19,454 nucleotides of DNA. Source: CAYLZN01 sp964387935 (GTDB lineage: Bacteria > Acidobacteriota > Vicinamibacteria > Vicinamibacterales > JAFNAJ01). The stretch lies in contig CAYLZN010000077.1 of NCBI GenBank assembly GCA_964387935.1, forward strand, positions 1 through 19,454, in the 5' to 3' direction. A program made the translations under genes and the position numbers. Of this stretch, positions 8,211-16,543 are shown piece by piece. The notes beneath the pieces were generated by a model. That model searched no databases and was not told where the DNA came from. It worked only from the letters and a program-made list of their open reading frames with translations. Each line of letters starts with the position of its first letter. Positions within the stretch are counted from its first letter, which is position 1.

Positions 8211-9869
8211 TCAAGGGGAAGGGCGAGCAGGCGCGAAGTCGTCCCAGATCTGCTCGACGATCTTCGGATCGACGACCCGGCTGTCACCCTTCTCCGGGTC
8301 CTTCTCCGAGAAGAGCGTGATCCGGACCGTCCCGCAGTGCGGCCCGAGGGCGCCAGGGTCGAACACGTACAGGCCTTCGTGGATCGTGTCGGTGGCGGAG
8401 AGGCGCTGCTCGATCACGAACGGGTGGATGGGCGTGACCTCGGTGCTGCCGCAGAACACCTGCATCCGCGCGAAGCCTGCCGCGGGGCGCTTCATCGGCG
8501 GCAGCTGCATCCCCTGCGTCATCGCCGCGGCCCGCCCCACCATCGTCCAGAAGCCCTCCTTGAGTCTCGGCGTCACGCGCACGAGCAGCACGGGCGGCAG
8601 GTCCGTGACGTACTCGGACCAGTTGGCGAAGTCGGTGAGCAGCCGCTTGCGGATCTCCGCCGCGACGTCTTCGCCGCCACCCCCGGCCCGGGCGCGGCCC
8701 GTCGTGCGATCGGCACGCAACTGCGCCGCGTAGGCCGTCGGCGGCGTGATGAAGGTGACGTCGTAGTCGGACGACGACAGTTGCGGCGGCATCAGGTTCG
8801 TCGCCCGGCGCTGCCCCGCCTCCTCGAGGGCGTCCCGGGGGAACGGCTGCGACGGCTCGACGGGCAGCGGGGTGGGCAGCGGCGGAGTAACCCGCGGCAT
8901 CCGTTGTTGAGCGCCCGTCAGCACCTCGCAGATCGGCCCCGTCGGCACGAGGCGCGAATCGACGCGGGCGCGGGCGTCGGAGTCCTCCAGCGGGCTCGTC
9001 AGGCCCACGAACAAGCCCTCGGCCGTGAAGACGGGACCGCCCGTGGTGCCGGACCCGAGCCTGAAGTCTGCGCGCTGGCCTTGCCGATCGGCGTGTCCCA
9101 GCGTGCCCGGATCGAGGCTCGTCGGCCCGCGCGGCGACGCGCTGATCGCGAAGAGGTCCTGGCCTTCGACCAGCCGGGGCGCTGGCTCCGCACAGGCGAC
9201 GGGCACCGGCGACGCCGCACCCAGTGGCTTCGGATCGACCCACAGAATCGCCACGTCGCGTGCCGGGTCGGACGCGAGGACGCGGGCGGCCACTTTGAGG
9301 GACGGTGAGATCTGCACCTCGACGCTGGTGGCCGCACCGACGACTCGCTGGCTCGTCGCCAGGAGACCTCGCCCATCCACGACGAACGCGGAGGCGCGCG
9401 TGGTCGGCGTCCAGACGGCGAAGACGCTGTCTCGCCATCGCGAGAGGAGGAACGAGGGATCGGAAGGCGGCGCCGCCCCCGGGGTGGCGACCGGTGTTGA
9501 GGCGGATAGCGGCACGACCTCGGCGTTCTCGGCGGTGAGCGAGAGCGACACCTCGCGGCCGGCCCCGATTTCGACGAGTTCGGTCCACTGGTAGGCCTTC
9601 CCGTTGAACGCCACCGGCTGGTCCGACTCGACGATGTAGCTGCCTGGCCGGAGCGTGACGGTCGCCGTGCCGTCGGATCCGGTGACGACCCTCCGTGGCG
9701 GCGCGGTGGCCGGGTTGTCGCTGATGAGGAGCGCGTGACGGGCGACCGGGGCTGGCGGCTGCCCGGGTTCGGCAAGGGCGATCGTGATGCGAAGCGTGCC
9801 GGGCTCCTGGGCGGCGGCCGCCAGTGGCAGCGTCGCGAATATCGTGGCGAGAACCAGCGCGCGGAGCAT
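8211..9869 (-). CDS. Secreted trypsin-fold protein with apparently inactive triad, N-terminal Ig-like domain
   Basis: The 552-residue product begins with a signal peptide (about 1-20, cut after AAAA before QEP). Residues 25-115 form a beta-rich, carboxypeptidase-regulatory/Ig-like domain (GSDGTATVTLRPGSYIVE). Residues about 140-320 follow the HtrA/S1C trypsin fold: GRGLLATSQRVVG, then DPARDVAILWVD, then GSGTTGGPVF. Against the HtrA pattern (TNxHVV, DxAVL, GNSGGP), the catalytic His is Arg175, the Asp is kept (Asp205) and the Ser is Thr276, so peptidase activity is unlikely. The C-terminal 170 residues are unrecognised, with two Cys (FCGS, HCGT) that could form a disulfide. It is likely an extracytoplasmic binding or scaffold protein. 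Its stop touches the possible TTG start of the ydbS-like gene, which suggests a three-gene operon. Confidence 0.87.
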   Translation of the reverse strand: MLRALVLATIFATLPLAAAAQEPGTLRITIALAEPGQPPAPVARHALLISDNPATAPPRRVVTGSDGTATVTLRPGSYIVESDQPVAFNGKAYQWTELVEIGAGREVSLSLTAENAEVVPLSASTPVATPGAAPPSDPSFLLSRWRDSVFAVWTPTTRASAFVVDGRGLLATSQRVVGAATSVEVQISPSLKVAARVLASDPARDVAILWVDPKPLGAASPVPVACAEPAPRLVEGQDLFAISASPRGPTSLDPGTLGHADRQGQRADFRLGSGTTGGPVFTAEGLFVGLTSPLEDSDARARVDSRLVPTGPICEVLTGAQQRMPRVTPPLPTPLPVEPSQPFPRDALEEAGQRRATNLMPPQLSSSDYDVTFITPPTAYAAQLRADRTTGRARAGGGGEDVAAEIRKRLLTDFANWSEYVTDLPPVLLVRVTPRLKEGFWTMVGRAAAMTQGMQLPPMKRPAAGFARMQVFCGSTEVTPIHPFVIEQRLSATDTIHEGLYVFDPGALGPHCGTVRITLFSEKDPEKGDSRVVDPKIVEQIWDDFAPARPSP

Positions 9870-9925
9870 CAGCGCGCGACGGCCCGATCGAGAGGAGACG
9901 CCGGCGAGGTGCGGACCACAGCGGC

Positions 9926-9931
9926 ATTGTA
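9926..9931 (-). promoter_or_regulatory. Possible -10 box (TACAAT) for the secreted pseudoprotease gene
   Basis: The minus strand reads TGG-TACAAT about 57 bases before the ATG at 9869, inside the 107-bp gap between divergent genes. No good -35 element is visible at 16-18 bp. A weak plus-strand pair (TTGTAC, N16, TACCCT at 9928-9955) could serve the sugar-kinase gene. Support is limited to hexamer similarity. Confidence 0.3.
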
Positions 9932-9976
9932 CCAGCGGTCCAGCCGCGATACCCTTCAGGGCGGAGGGTCACCAGG

Positions 9977-10906
9977 GTGCAGACCAGGGCACTGACGCCG
10001 GAGGACGACCGACGCCCCGCGGTGTTGTTCGTGGGCCTTGCCACCGTGGACGTGCTGTACGGTGTCGATCGGGTGCCGGGCGACAACGAGAAGATCGTCG
10101 CCGCCTGGCAGGAGGTCTGCGCGGGCGGGCCCGCCACCAACGCGGCCGTCACCTGCGCGCATCTCGGTGCGAAGGCGACCCTGGCCACCGCCGTGGGCAC
10201 CCATCCGCTCGGCGCCATCATCCGACGTGACCTCACGTGCCGCGGCGTCGCGCTGATCGACCTGGCCGCCGACCTGGACGCTGCCCCGCCCGTCTCTTCG
10301 GTGCTGATCAGCAGTCGGACCGGGGAACGCGCCGTGGTCAGCGCCAACGCCGGCGCCTGGCGGGGCACTCTGGCGCATGTGCCGGATGTCGGACTCGACG
10401 AGGTCGCGGTGCTGCTCGTCGATGGTCACCACATGGCGACGGCCATCGACGTGGCCGGTCGTGCTCGCCATCGCGGAATCACGACGGTCATGGACGGCGG
10501 CAGCTGGAAGCCTGGCACCGATCACCTGCTCGGCAGCATCGACGTCGCGATCTGCTCGGCGGACTTCAGGCCGCCGGGTTGCGAGACGCCACACGCGGTC
10601 GCGGCTTTCCTCCGCGGATTCGGCGTGCGCGCGGTGGCCATCAGCCGGGGCGGGCAACCCGTGCTCTGCTGGGACGGCGATCAGCACGTCACCGTGCCAG
10701 TCCCGCGCGTCGAGGTTTGCGATACGCTGGGCGCTGGCGACGTCCTGCACGGGGCGTTCTGTCACGTCGCGGCCGGTTCAGCGGGAACCGGCTGGTTTCT
10801 GCCTGCCATCGAGGCGGCGGTCGACGTGGCGAGTCGATCGTGCGCCCACCGCGGCACCCGCGCCTGGCTGGACGCCGATCACCTCGGCCGGAACAGCAGC
10901 CGGTAG
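9977..10906 (+). CDS. PfkB/ribokinase-family carbohydrate kinase
   Basis: This cytoplasmic ATP-dependent sugar or nucleoside kinase has 309 residues, the normal family length. The N-terminal signature is FVGLATVDVLY and GGPATNAAV (about 50-58), with the usual NEK sugar-site segment before it. The C-terminal signature is DTLGAGDVLHGAF (249-261), with catalytic base Asp255. The family-typical central stretch PVSSVLISSRTGERAVV is present. It resembles the ketohexokinase/sulfofructose-kinase-like branch more than phosphofructokinase, but the substrate cannot be named. I chose GTG 9977, with GGAGGG eight bases upstream; the frame continues upstream but that part is non-homologous and overlaps the divergent promoter region. 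The 3' end overlaps the convergent hypothetical gene by 28 bp. Confidence 0.93.
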   Translation: MQTRALTPEDDRRPAVLFVGLATVDVLYGVDRVPGDNEKIVAAWQEVCAGGPATNAAVTCAHLGAKATLATAVGTHPLGAIIRRDLTCRGVALIDLAADLDAAPPVSSVLISSRTGERAVVSANAGAWRGTLAHVPDVGLDEVAVLLVDGHHMATAIDVAGRARHRGITTVMDGGSWKPGTDHLLGSIDVAICSADFRPPGCETPHAVAAFLRGFGVRAVAISRGGQPVLCWDGDQHVTVPVPRVEVCDTLGAGDVLHGAFCHVAAGSAGTGWFLPAIEAAVDVASRSCAHRGTRAWLDADHLGRNSSR

Positions 10907-11355
10907 GACGCCCGGCGCGGCGGCTCCGCCGTGGAGGCCGAGGCCGAGGCCGCGAGGACCCCGTCGATGAACGCCCGGATCTCGACGAGGCGACGCTGCT
11001 GCTGCTCGACGATCCGCTGCCACACCGTCAGGGCTTCGGCCCTGGCGGCTGACGGGTCCACGTGTCGCGAGTTCGCCAGGTGCGCGTTGACGACCTCTGC
11101 CTCGTCATCCGACACGAAGGTGGCGAGGCGCACGTAGTCGTCTTCGAGGGTCTCCAGCATGCCGGAAGGACTGGCGAGCTCCACCTTGATGCAGAGCCGC
11201 AACGCTTCTTCGATCTCGGCCTTGGGCGCCGGGAGCAGCCGCTCCGGTGCGGCCAGCTTCTGCGAATCGCCGCAGAGTTCGAGCACAGCGCCGTAGTTGC
11301 AGGCCAGTTCGAAGGGATCGCGTCGCACGGCCGACTCCAGGGGCGGGGACTGCAC
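10879..11355 (-). CDS. Small helical hypothetical protein
   Basis: I do not recognise this 158-residue product. It has no signal peptide or membrane segment and looks mostly alpha-helical and acidic, with a long amphipathic helix near residues 105-135 (rich in Gln, Arg and Glu) that could form a coiled coil. It ends in a basic tail. A few Cys occur (ELACNYG, ELCGDS, LCIKVE) without a spaced metal motif. The GTG start at 11355 has only a weak GGGAT upstream. It lies 108 bp after the Ser/Thr kinase gene on the same strand and may be co-transcribed with it. That gap contains a G/C-rich inverted repeat at 11448-11464 (ACGGG-N7-CCCGT) without a T-run. Support is ORF length, codon style and the arrangement of neighbours. 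Confidence 0.62.
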   Translation of the reverse strand: MQSPPLESAVRRDPFELACNYGAVLELCGDSQKLAAPERLLPAPKAEIEEALRLCIKVELASPSGMLETLEDDYVRLATFVSDDEAEVVNAHLANSRHVDPSAARAEALTVWQRIVEQQQRRLVEIRAFIDGVLAASASASTAEPPRRASYRLLFRPR

Positions 11356-11463
11356 GCCATCCCGGTAATCGGCCGGCGGCTTCAGCTCACGAGTGCCGCG
11401 GCGCGGCGCCGTGCCCCAGGACGTCGCAGATCGTGAGAGGGACGAGCACGGGTGGCCCGCCCG

Positions 11464-14148
11464 TCAGTCGTCGCCGTCGAGCAGTGGCTGGCCGCCCAGC
11501 GACCCCCAGAAGCCGTAGACCGCCAGGGCAGTCACCAGAGCCAGGCTCATGAACGCGGCGGGGGCGTAGGGCGCCGAGACGCTCGACGTGACCGGAAAGC
11601 GGGTCACCAGTCCCCACGCCAGATTCCCGGCGACGCCGGCGACGAGACCGAAGCGCGCCACCGTGCCAATCGTGAAGGCCCAACCCAGGAGCGTGGCGAC
11701 GACGGCCGGCCAGCTTCGGGCGTACAGCAGGATCTCCACCACGCTCAAGGCGAGTCCCAGCAGGATTGCTGCCATCCACTCTCTCAGGACCACGCGTCGG
11801 ACCAGGGCGAGGAAGACGAGGATGGCAAAAGGAAGCCACACGCTGATGGCCACCGTCCAGAGCGCGAAGCCAAATGCCTGGCCCAATCCATTCATCGTGT
11901 CTGGAAGCACGTAGTGGTTCGGCGGAAGGGGATGAGAGGTCCAGACCTTCAGCCACCCCGCCAGCCAGAGAACGGATGCCCCCCCGAGGCCGAGGAGCAC
12001 TCCGAGTAGAACATCGCGGGCCACCAGTGGGTCACGCAGCCTTCCGGCCAGCAAGCGTGACCACGAGACGATCAACTGCGGCCTATGTCGCCTGACAGGG
12101 GGCTCGAGCGCCAGGTAGGTGATGCCGATGAGGCTCGCGGTCAGCAGACCAGCCTGTATCGACGCGACCAGGAGCGTGGCGACGCCAGCAAGGGTCACGG
12201 GCTGGTCGCTGTTCAGCATCGCGCCGACGACCACCAGGGCCGCGACGACGGCCGCGAGTCTCCGAGTCCCGCGTCGATCACCGCGCTGGAGGCGCAGGTT
12301 CCGGCGCGCCAGGATGGCCGCGCCCACGAGGACTGTCGCGGCCACCCCTGCCGCGATGAGGGCTGCCGCGATCTCTGCGCGCTCGAGGCTTTCGGGCGCC
12401 TGCATCGGCGGGCGGTCCCAGGGAGCCGCGACCCTGAAGAACACGGGTCGGCCGCGATACGAGGCCGCCTCGATTCGCACCGGCAGATCGGCGTGGTCGG
12501 CCAGGGCCCCCGTCCAGGCGAGTCGCTCGTCCGCGAACGTCGGCGGGGTCCACCTCGGATCCGCCGGTTCGAAGCGGGACGGGTCGAGGCCGGCCGCCGC
12601 AAACAACGTGGCCCACGCGTCGCCGGGGACGGCCGCTGCCGTCGCGCTGAACGCCGGGGGCACGGCCTTGAACTCGACGAGCCTGCCCAGGGGATCGGTG
12701 ATCACACTCGCCATGCCCTCGACGCTGGGTGGCGGGTCATCCAGCGTGATTCTCCCTCCGGGTGCGCGGGGCAGGAGATCCGAGGGGCTCTGGCGGTACC
12801 AGAAGTAGAACGACAACGGCTGTCCCGCGCGCAGCCGGTCCCACCGCGTCATCCCCGAGCGCGGATCGCCATCCCAGGCCATGTACGACTGGTCCAGGTC
12901 GAAGGCCCAGGCCCGGTCGACGCCGGACCCACCGTGGCCCAGTTGCGAGATCAAGGTGCTCGCGCGATCCGCCAGCGCCTCGGATGAACGTTCAAAGGGC
13001 ACCATGCGGTGCAGGTTGGGCTGGCTGGCACCGGACAGTATCGCGAGCAACAGCACGATCGCAGCGAGACTCGCGAAGGCGGCGGCTGGGCGAAGTGCGC
13101 CCTCAGTCCTGACCGCTGCCACCATGTCCGGGGATGGCGTCTCGCCGCCCGCCAGGGCGGCGGCCAGGGGATCGCCCCCGGGCAGCGCCAGCGCGACCTG
13201 CGCGGCCGACGAGGGGCGCTTCGAGGGGTCTTTCTCGAGACAGCGCAGGATGATCCGTTCGAGCACCGGGTCGACGTCGCGCGCATGCAGGCTCGGACTC
13301 GTCGGCACGTCCTCGGTGTGGGCCCGGTGCCACTCGACGAAGGTCGTCGCGGTGAACGGGCGCTTCCCCGTGCAGGTCTCGTAGATCAGCAGTCCGAGCG
13401 CGTAGATGTCCGTCCGGACGGTGGCTGGCTCTCCGCGCAGTTGCTCCGGGGCCATGTACGCCGGAGTCCCTGCGACCTCGCCGGCGACCGCGGACTCCGA
13501 AACGGCGAGCCCGAAATCGGCAATCCGTGCCCGCCCATGACCGTCGATCATCACGTTGCCCGGCTTGAGGTCGCGATGCACGACATGGCGGTCGTGAGCC
13601 GCCTGCAGGCCGGCACACACCTGGCGGGCGATCTCGAGGCCCTTGGCCTCCGGCAGCCTGCCGATCCGTCGCAGGAGCGTCGCCAGGTCTTCCCCGTCGA
13701 CATATTCCATGGTCAGGAAGTGGCGGCCGTCGACCTCGTCGATGTCGTGGATGCGGCAGACGTGCGGATGCGATACCTGCCGCGCATGGCGCACCTCGTC
13801 GTGGAATCTCTCCAGGGCGCGAGGGTCGGCTTCGAGGCTCCTCGGCAGGAACTTGAGCGCGACCGGCTGACCGAGTTTCAAGTCGTCGGCCCGGTACACC
13901 TCCCCCATCCCGCCGCGACCGAGCAGACCGATGACGCGATACCGATCGGCCACGATGTGCCCGGGGGCGAAGCCTTCCGCGAAGGGCGCAGGCGGCGCGG
14001 TGTCGATGGGGCGAGGAGGACGCCCCGCCGGCGGTAACGCGGCCGACCTCGTGAGTGCCTGCGACGGGCCACTGGTGGGCGTTCCGCACGACGGGCAGAA
14101 GGCGGCCGCATCCGGGAGCGACGCGGCGCAAGACGGGCACGATGTCAT
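11464..14148 (-). CDS. Transmembrane Ser/Thr protein kinase with zinc ribbon and multi-pass C-terminus
   Basis: This Hanks-type kinase has 894 residues. An N-terminal zinc ribbon (Cys4, Cys7, Cys18, Cys21: CPSC and CPSCG) leads through a Pro-rich linker to the kinase domain (about 70-320). That domain has GRGGMGEVY, VALKF (Lys99), HRDLKPGNV (Asp193), DFGLA (Asp211), GTPAYMAPEQL and DIYALGLLIYE. A membrane segment (about 355-374) precedes an extracytoplasmic domain of about 220 residues (FWYRQSPSDLLP, DDPPPSVEGMASV). The last 290 residues hold about eight membrane helices, with the segment SWSRLLAGRLRDPLVARD between them. Most PASTA or simple TM kinases lack such a tail. ATG 14148 puts the zinc ribbon at the N-terminus as usual for this class. 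A TTG at 14166 with GGAG six bases upstream would add six residues. It lies 21 bp after the S9 peptidase stop, so the two are probably one operon. Confidence 0.95.
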   Translation of the reverse strand: MTSCPSCAASLPDAAAFCPSCGTPTSGPSQALTRSAALPPAGRPPRPIDTAPPAPFAEGFAPGHIVADRYRVIGLLGRGGMGEVYRADDLKLGQPVALKFLPRSLEADPRALERFHDEVRHARQVSHPHVCRIHDIDEVDGRHFLTMEYVDGEDLATLLRRIGRLPEAKGLEIARQVCAGLQAAHDRHVVHRDLKPGNVMIDGHGRARIADFGLAVSESAVAGEVAGTPAYMAPEQLRGEPATVRTDIYALGLLIYETCTGKRPFTATTFVEWHRAHTEDVPTSPSLHARDVDPVLERIILRCLEKDPSKRPSSAAQVALALPGGDPLAAALAGGETPSPDMVAAVRTEGALRPAAAFASLAAIVLLLAILSGASQPNLHRMVPFERSSEALADRASTLISQLGHGGSGVDRAWAFDLDQSYMAWDGDPRSGMTRWDRLRAGQPLSFYFWYRQSPSDLLPRAPGGRITLDDPPPSVEGMASVITDPLGRLVEFKAVPPAFSATAAAVPGDAWATLFAAAGLDPSRFEPADPRWTPPTFADERLAWTGALADHADLPVRIEAASYRGRPVFFRVAAPWDRPPMQAPESLERAEIAAALIAAGVAATVLVGAAILARRNLRLQRGDRRGTRRLAAVVAALVVVGAMLNSDQPVTLAGVATLLVASIQAGLLTASLIGITYLALEPPVRRHRPQLIVSWSRLLAGRLRDPLVARDVLLGVLLGLGGASVLWLAGWLKVWTSHPLPPNHYVLPDTMNGLGQAFGFALWTVAISVWLPFAILVFLALVRRVVLREWMAAILLGLALSVVEILLYARSWPAVVATLLGWAFTIGTVARFGLVAGVAGNLAWGLVTRFPVTSSVSAPYAPAAFMSLALVTALAVYGFWGSLGGQPLLDGDD

Positions 14149-14169
14149 GGAATGCCCCGGCTCCAACCG

Positions 14170-16488
14170 TTACTCCGGCGGACGGCTGCGCTCCGCTCCC
14201 GCCGCGCCCTTGGCCTCCTCCTTCAGCGAACTCAGCACATCGCGCCAGGCGAACCGCTGCCCTTTTCCGCGCACGTAGTAGTCCATCCACGCCATCTCGC
14301 TGACGGACTTCACGTACTGGTTGCGGGCGTCCGGAATCCCGTGGCTCTGGCCCGGGTACATGAACAGTTCGGTTGGAACTCCCAGCGATTTGAGCGCCAT
14401 GTGCAGCTCCACCGACTGGGGGCTGGGCACGCGGGGATCCCCCTCGACGACGTGGATCATCGTCGGGGTCTTCGCGTTCTTGATGTACTTCAGCGGCGAC
14501 TGGTCCCAGTAGGCGTCGAAATCGTCGTAGGGCAGCTTGTTGCCCAGGTAGTACTGCCGGTTGCGCTGCACGTCGCTCTGCGCGTACATCGAGATCCAGT
14601 TCGACGTGCCCGCGCCCGAGCTGATCGCCTTGAACCGGTCGGTGTGCGTCAGGATCCAGTTCGACCAGTGACCGCCCGCGCTCCAGCCCAGCACGCCCAT
14701 GCGGTCGGGATCGACGATGCCCTCGGCGATCAGGAAGTCCACACCGGCCATGATGTCGTCGTACCCGGGCGCGAAGTAGTTGCCGACGATGTCGGTCTTG
14801 TGTTTGTGGCCGTAGTTGGTGGACCCACGATAGTTCGGGCGGAGGACCACGTACCCCGCGCCGGCGTACACCTGCGACCCGTAGCCGCCGTTGAAGCTGA
14901 GGACGTCGGCCGCCGCCGGGCCGCCGTGAATCGCCACGATGAGCGGATACCGCTGGCCACGCTGGTAGTTCACGGGCTTCACGAGGACGCCTCCGACCAT
15001 CGAGCCATCTTTGGACCGCCAGGTGATCTCCTCCTGCGCGCCGAGCTCGAAGCCGCGCACCTGGGGGTTCGCATCGGTCAACGGAATCCAGGCCGAGCGC
15101 GTCGCGACCTGCTCGAGCGCGGGCACCGTGAAGGTCGTCGGCGGCGTGGCGCCGTCGCTGTAGTTGATGAGAATCACGCCCGTGTCGTCGTCGCGGTCCA
15201 CCGAGAGCGCGGCCTTCTCGCTGGTGACCTGCCGGACCGTGTTCTTCCGCACGTCGAGGGCGAACAGCTGGTTGGTCGCCTTCAGACCCTCGTTGAAGTA
15301 GATCGTGCCGGAGTCCTTCGACCAGAACCCGACCGTGACGTCGCCGTCGAACGACGCCCCCAGCTTGCGGAACGGCTGGCCGCCGTCAGCCACGGGGCGG
15401 ATGTACACGCGGGCGTTCGCCATGCTGTAGCGTTCGAGGTCGTCGGGCGCCGAGAACGCCACCCACTGGCCGTCCGGGGAGAAGCTCGGCACGCTCTCGC
15501 CGACCTCGTCGTTCTTCGTGAGGCGCTCCACCTGCCCCGATGCCGTGTCGAGCAGGTAGAGCTCGCTGTACAGGTTCTCCTGGGTGACCCCGCGCTTGTA
15601 GCGGTCGGATGACAGCCCCCGGAACCCCAGCCACTTCCCATCGTCCGACACGGAGAAGGCGCTGACCGAGTACGAGGCGTCTTCGGTGAGGCGTGTCGCC
15701 GCGAGCGGATCGAGTTCGAGCGCCCAGAGGCTGGCGCGCGGCTTCTCCTCGTTGCGGATGTTCACCGTGAACTTCTTCTCGCGGCGCAGCTTCTCGTCGG
15801 CGTCCGCGCTGTCCGGGGCGACGAAGTAGAGGCGACGGCTGTCGGGCGCCCACCGCCAGGTCCCGACGCCGGCGGCCTGCTTCGTGAGCGGCTCCGCGCT
15901 GGCGGATTCGAGCTGGTTCACCGGGAGGCGGAAGAGCTGTTCCTCGCCGGTCTTGCCGGCACGGAAGGCGAGCCACTTGCCGTCGCGGCTGAACGCGAAG
16001 TCCGACACGCCGTCCTTGGCATCCGTGATGCGGCGCGCCTCGCCGCCGTCCGGGCGCATGACGTAGATCTGGTTTCTGTTCGACGCGCTCTCGGGCGCCT
16101 CGCGGTTCGAGAGGAAGGCGAAGAAGCTGCCGTCGGGCGCCCAGCGTGGCGACGTCTCGTTCTTCTCCTTGGAGAACGTCATCTGACGACTCGAGCCGAC
16201 TCCCTTCTCAAGCGACACCAGGTGGATGTCGGTCTGCCGCTTCGCCTCCTGCCAGTCCGGCGTGGACAGCGTGTAGAGCATCCACCGCCCGTCGGGGCTC
16301 GGGGCCTGGCCGCCCACCTGCCGCATCTGCTGCATGTCGAGGAACGTCATCGGGCGGCGAGCCTGGCTGTCCTGGGCGTGCGTTCGAGCGGGCGCCAGAG
16401 GAATTGCGACGAGCGCGAGCACGACGCCGAGCACGGCGCTCAGCCTGATGGGTACCACACGCGGGGCGGGGGTGAGGCGAACGGACAT
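14170..16488 (-). CDS. Secreted S9-family (prolyl oligopeptidase-type) peptidase
   Basis: This is a serine peptidase of the DPP-IV/acylaminoacyl-peptidase group, 772 residues, exported by a signal peptide (cleavage near ARTHA-Q, residue 38). Residues about 45-480 form a beta-propeller of PD40/WD40-like blades (SPDGRWMLY, WAPDGSFFAF, FSRDGKWLAF, FSPDGQWVAF). The alpha/beta-hydrolase domain follows (about 510-770), with HGGPAA at the oxyanion region, nucleophile Ser603 in GWSAGG, acid Asp684 in EGDPRVP, and His716 in QSHGIPD. All catalytic residues are present. Likely role is degradation of oligopeptides outside the cytoplasmic membrane. I chose ATG 16488, which has AGGAGG five bases upstream; an upstream in-frame ATG at 16554 would overlap the divergent promoter and spoil the signal peptide. 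Confidence 0.95.
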   Translation of the reverse strand: MSVRLTPAPRVVPIRLSAVLGVVLALVAIPLAPARTHAQDSQARRPMTFLDMQQMRQVGGQAPSPDGRWMLYTLSTPDWQEAKRQTDIHLVSLEKGVGSSRQMTFSKEKNETSPRWAPDGSFFAFLSNREAPESASNRNQIYVMRPDGGEARRITDAKDGVSDFAFSRDGKWLAFRAGKTGEEQLFRLPVNQLESASAEPLTKQAAGVGTWRWAPDSRRLYFVAPDSADADEKLRREKKFTVNIRNEEKPRASLWALELDPLAATRLTEDASYSVSAFSVSDDGKWLGFRGLSSDRYKRGVTQENLYSELYLLDTASGQVERLTKNDEVGESVPSFSPDGQWVAFSAPDDLERYSMANARVYIRPVADGGQPFRKLGASFDGDVTVGFWSKDSGTIYFNEGLKATNQLFALDVRKNTVRQVTSEKAALSVDRDDDTGVILINYSDGATPPTTFTVPALEQVATRSAWIPLTDANPQVRGFELGAQEEITWRSKDGSMVGGVLVKPVNYQRGQRYPLIVAIHGGPAAADVLSFNGGYGSQVYAGAGYVVLRPNYRGSTNYGHKHKTDIVGNYFAPGYDDIMAGVDFLIAEGIVDPDRMGVLGWSAGGHWSNWILTHTDRFKAISSGAGTSNWISMYAQSDVQRNRQYYLGNKLPYDDFDAYWDQSPLKYIKNAKTPTMIHVVEGDPRVPSPQSVELHMALKSLGVPTELFMYPGQSHGIPDARNQYVKSVSEMAWMDYYVRGKGQRFAWRDVLSSLKEEAKGAAGAERSRPPE

Positions 16489-16527
16489 GGCGGCCTCCTG
16501 GAAGTCGCAGGGAAGAAACGCGACCGA

Positions 16528-16533
16528 ATCATA
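16528..16533 (-). promoter_or_regulatory. Possible -10 box (TATGAT) for the S9 peptidase operon
   Basis: TATGAT on the minus strand lies 40 bases before the ATG at 16488 and would start a leader of about 33 bases containing AGGAGG. It sits in the only AT-rich patch of the 55-bp divergent gap and shares two bases with the oppositely oriented TACAAT. No convincing -35 element is seen. Confidence 0.4.
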
Positions 16534-16537
16534 CAAT
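16532..16537 (+). promoter_or_regulatory. Possible -10 box (TACAAT) for a leaderless transporter mRNA
   Basis: TACAAT ends six bases before the ATG at 16544, placing transcription start at or next to the start codon. There is no Shine-Dalgarno sequence before that ATG, consistent with a leaderless message. It overlaps the minus-strand TATGAT by two bases, so the two promoters could not be bound at once. Confidence 0.42.
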
Positions 16538-16543
16538 GGTGCG

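Noticed and set aside
8284..10368. 694-residue minus-strand ORF
   Set aside because: It is an out-of-frame shadow across the secreted pseudoprotease, the divergent gap and the antisense of the sugar kinase; no domain is visible.
11448..11464. ACGGG-N7-CCCGT as terminator of the Ser/Thr kinase gene
   Set aside because: It has a 5-bp stem, no T-run and overlaps the stop codon; too weak to call.
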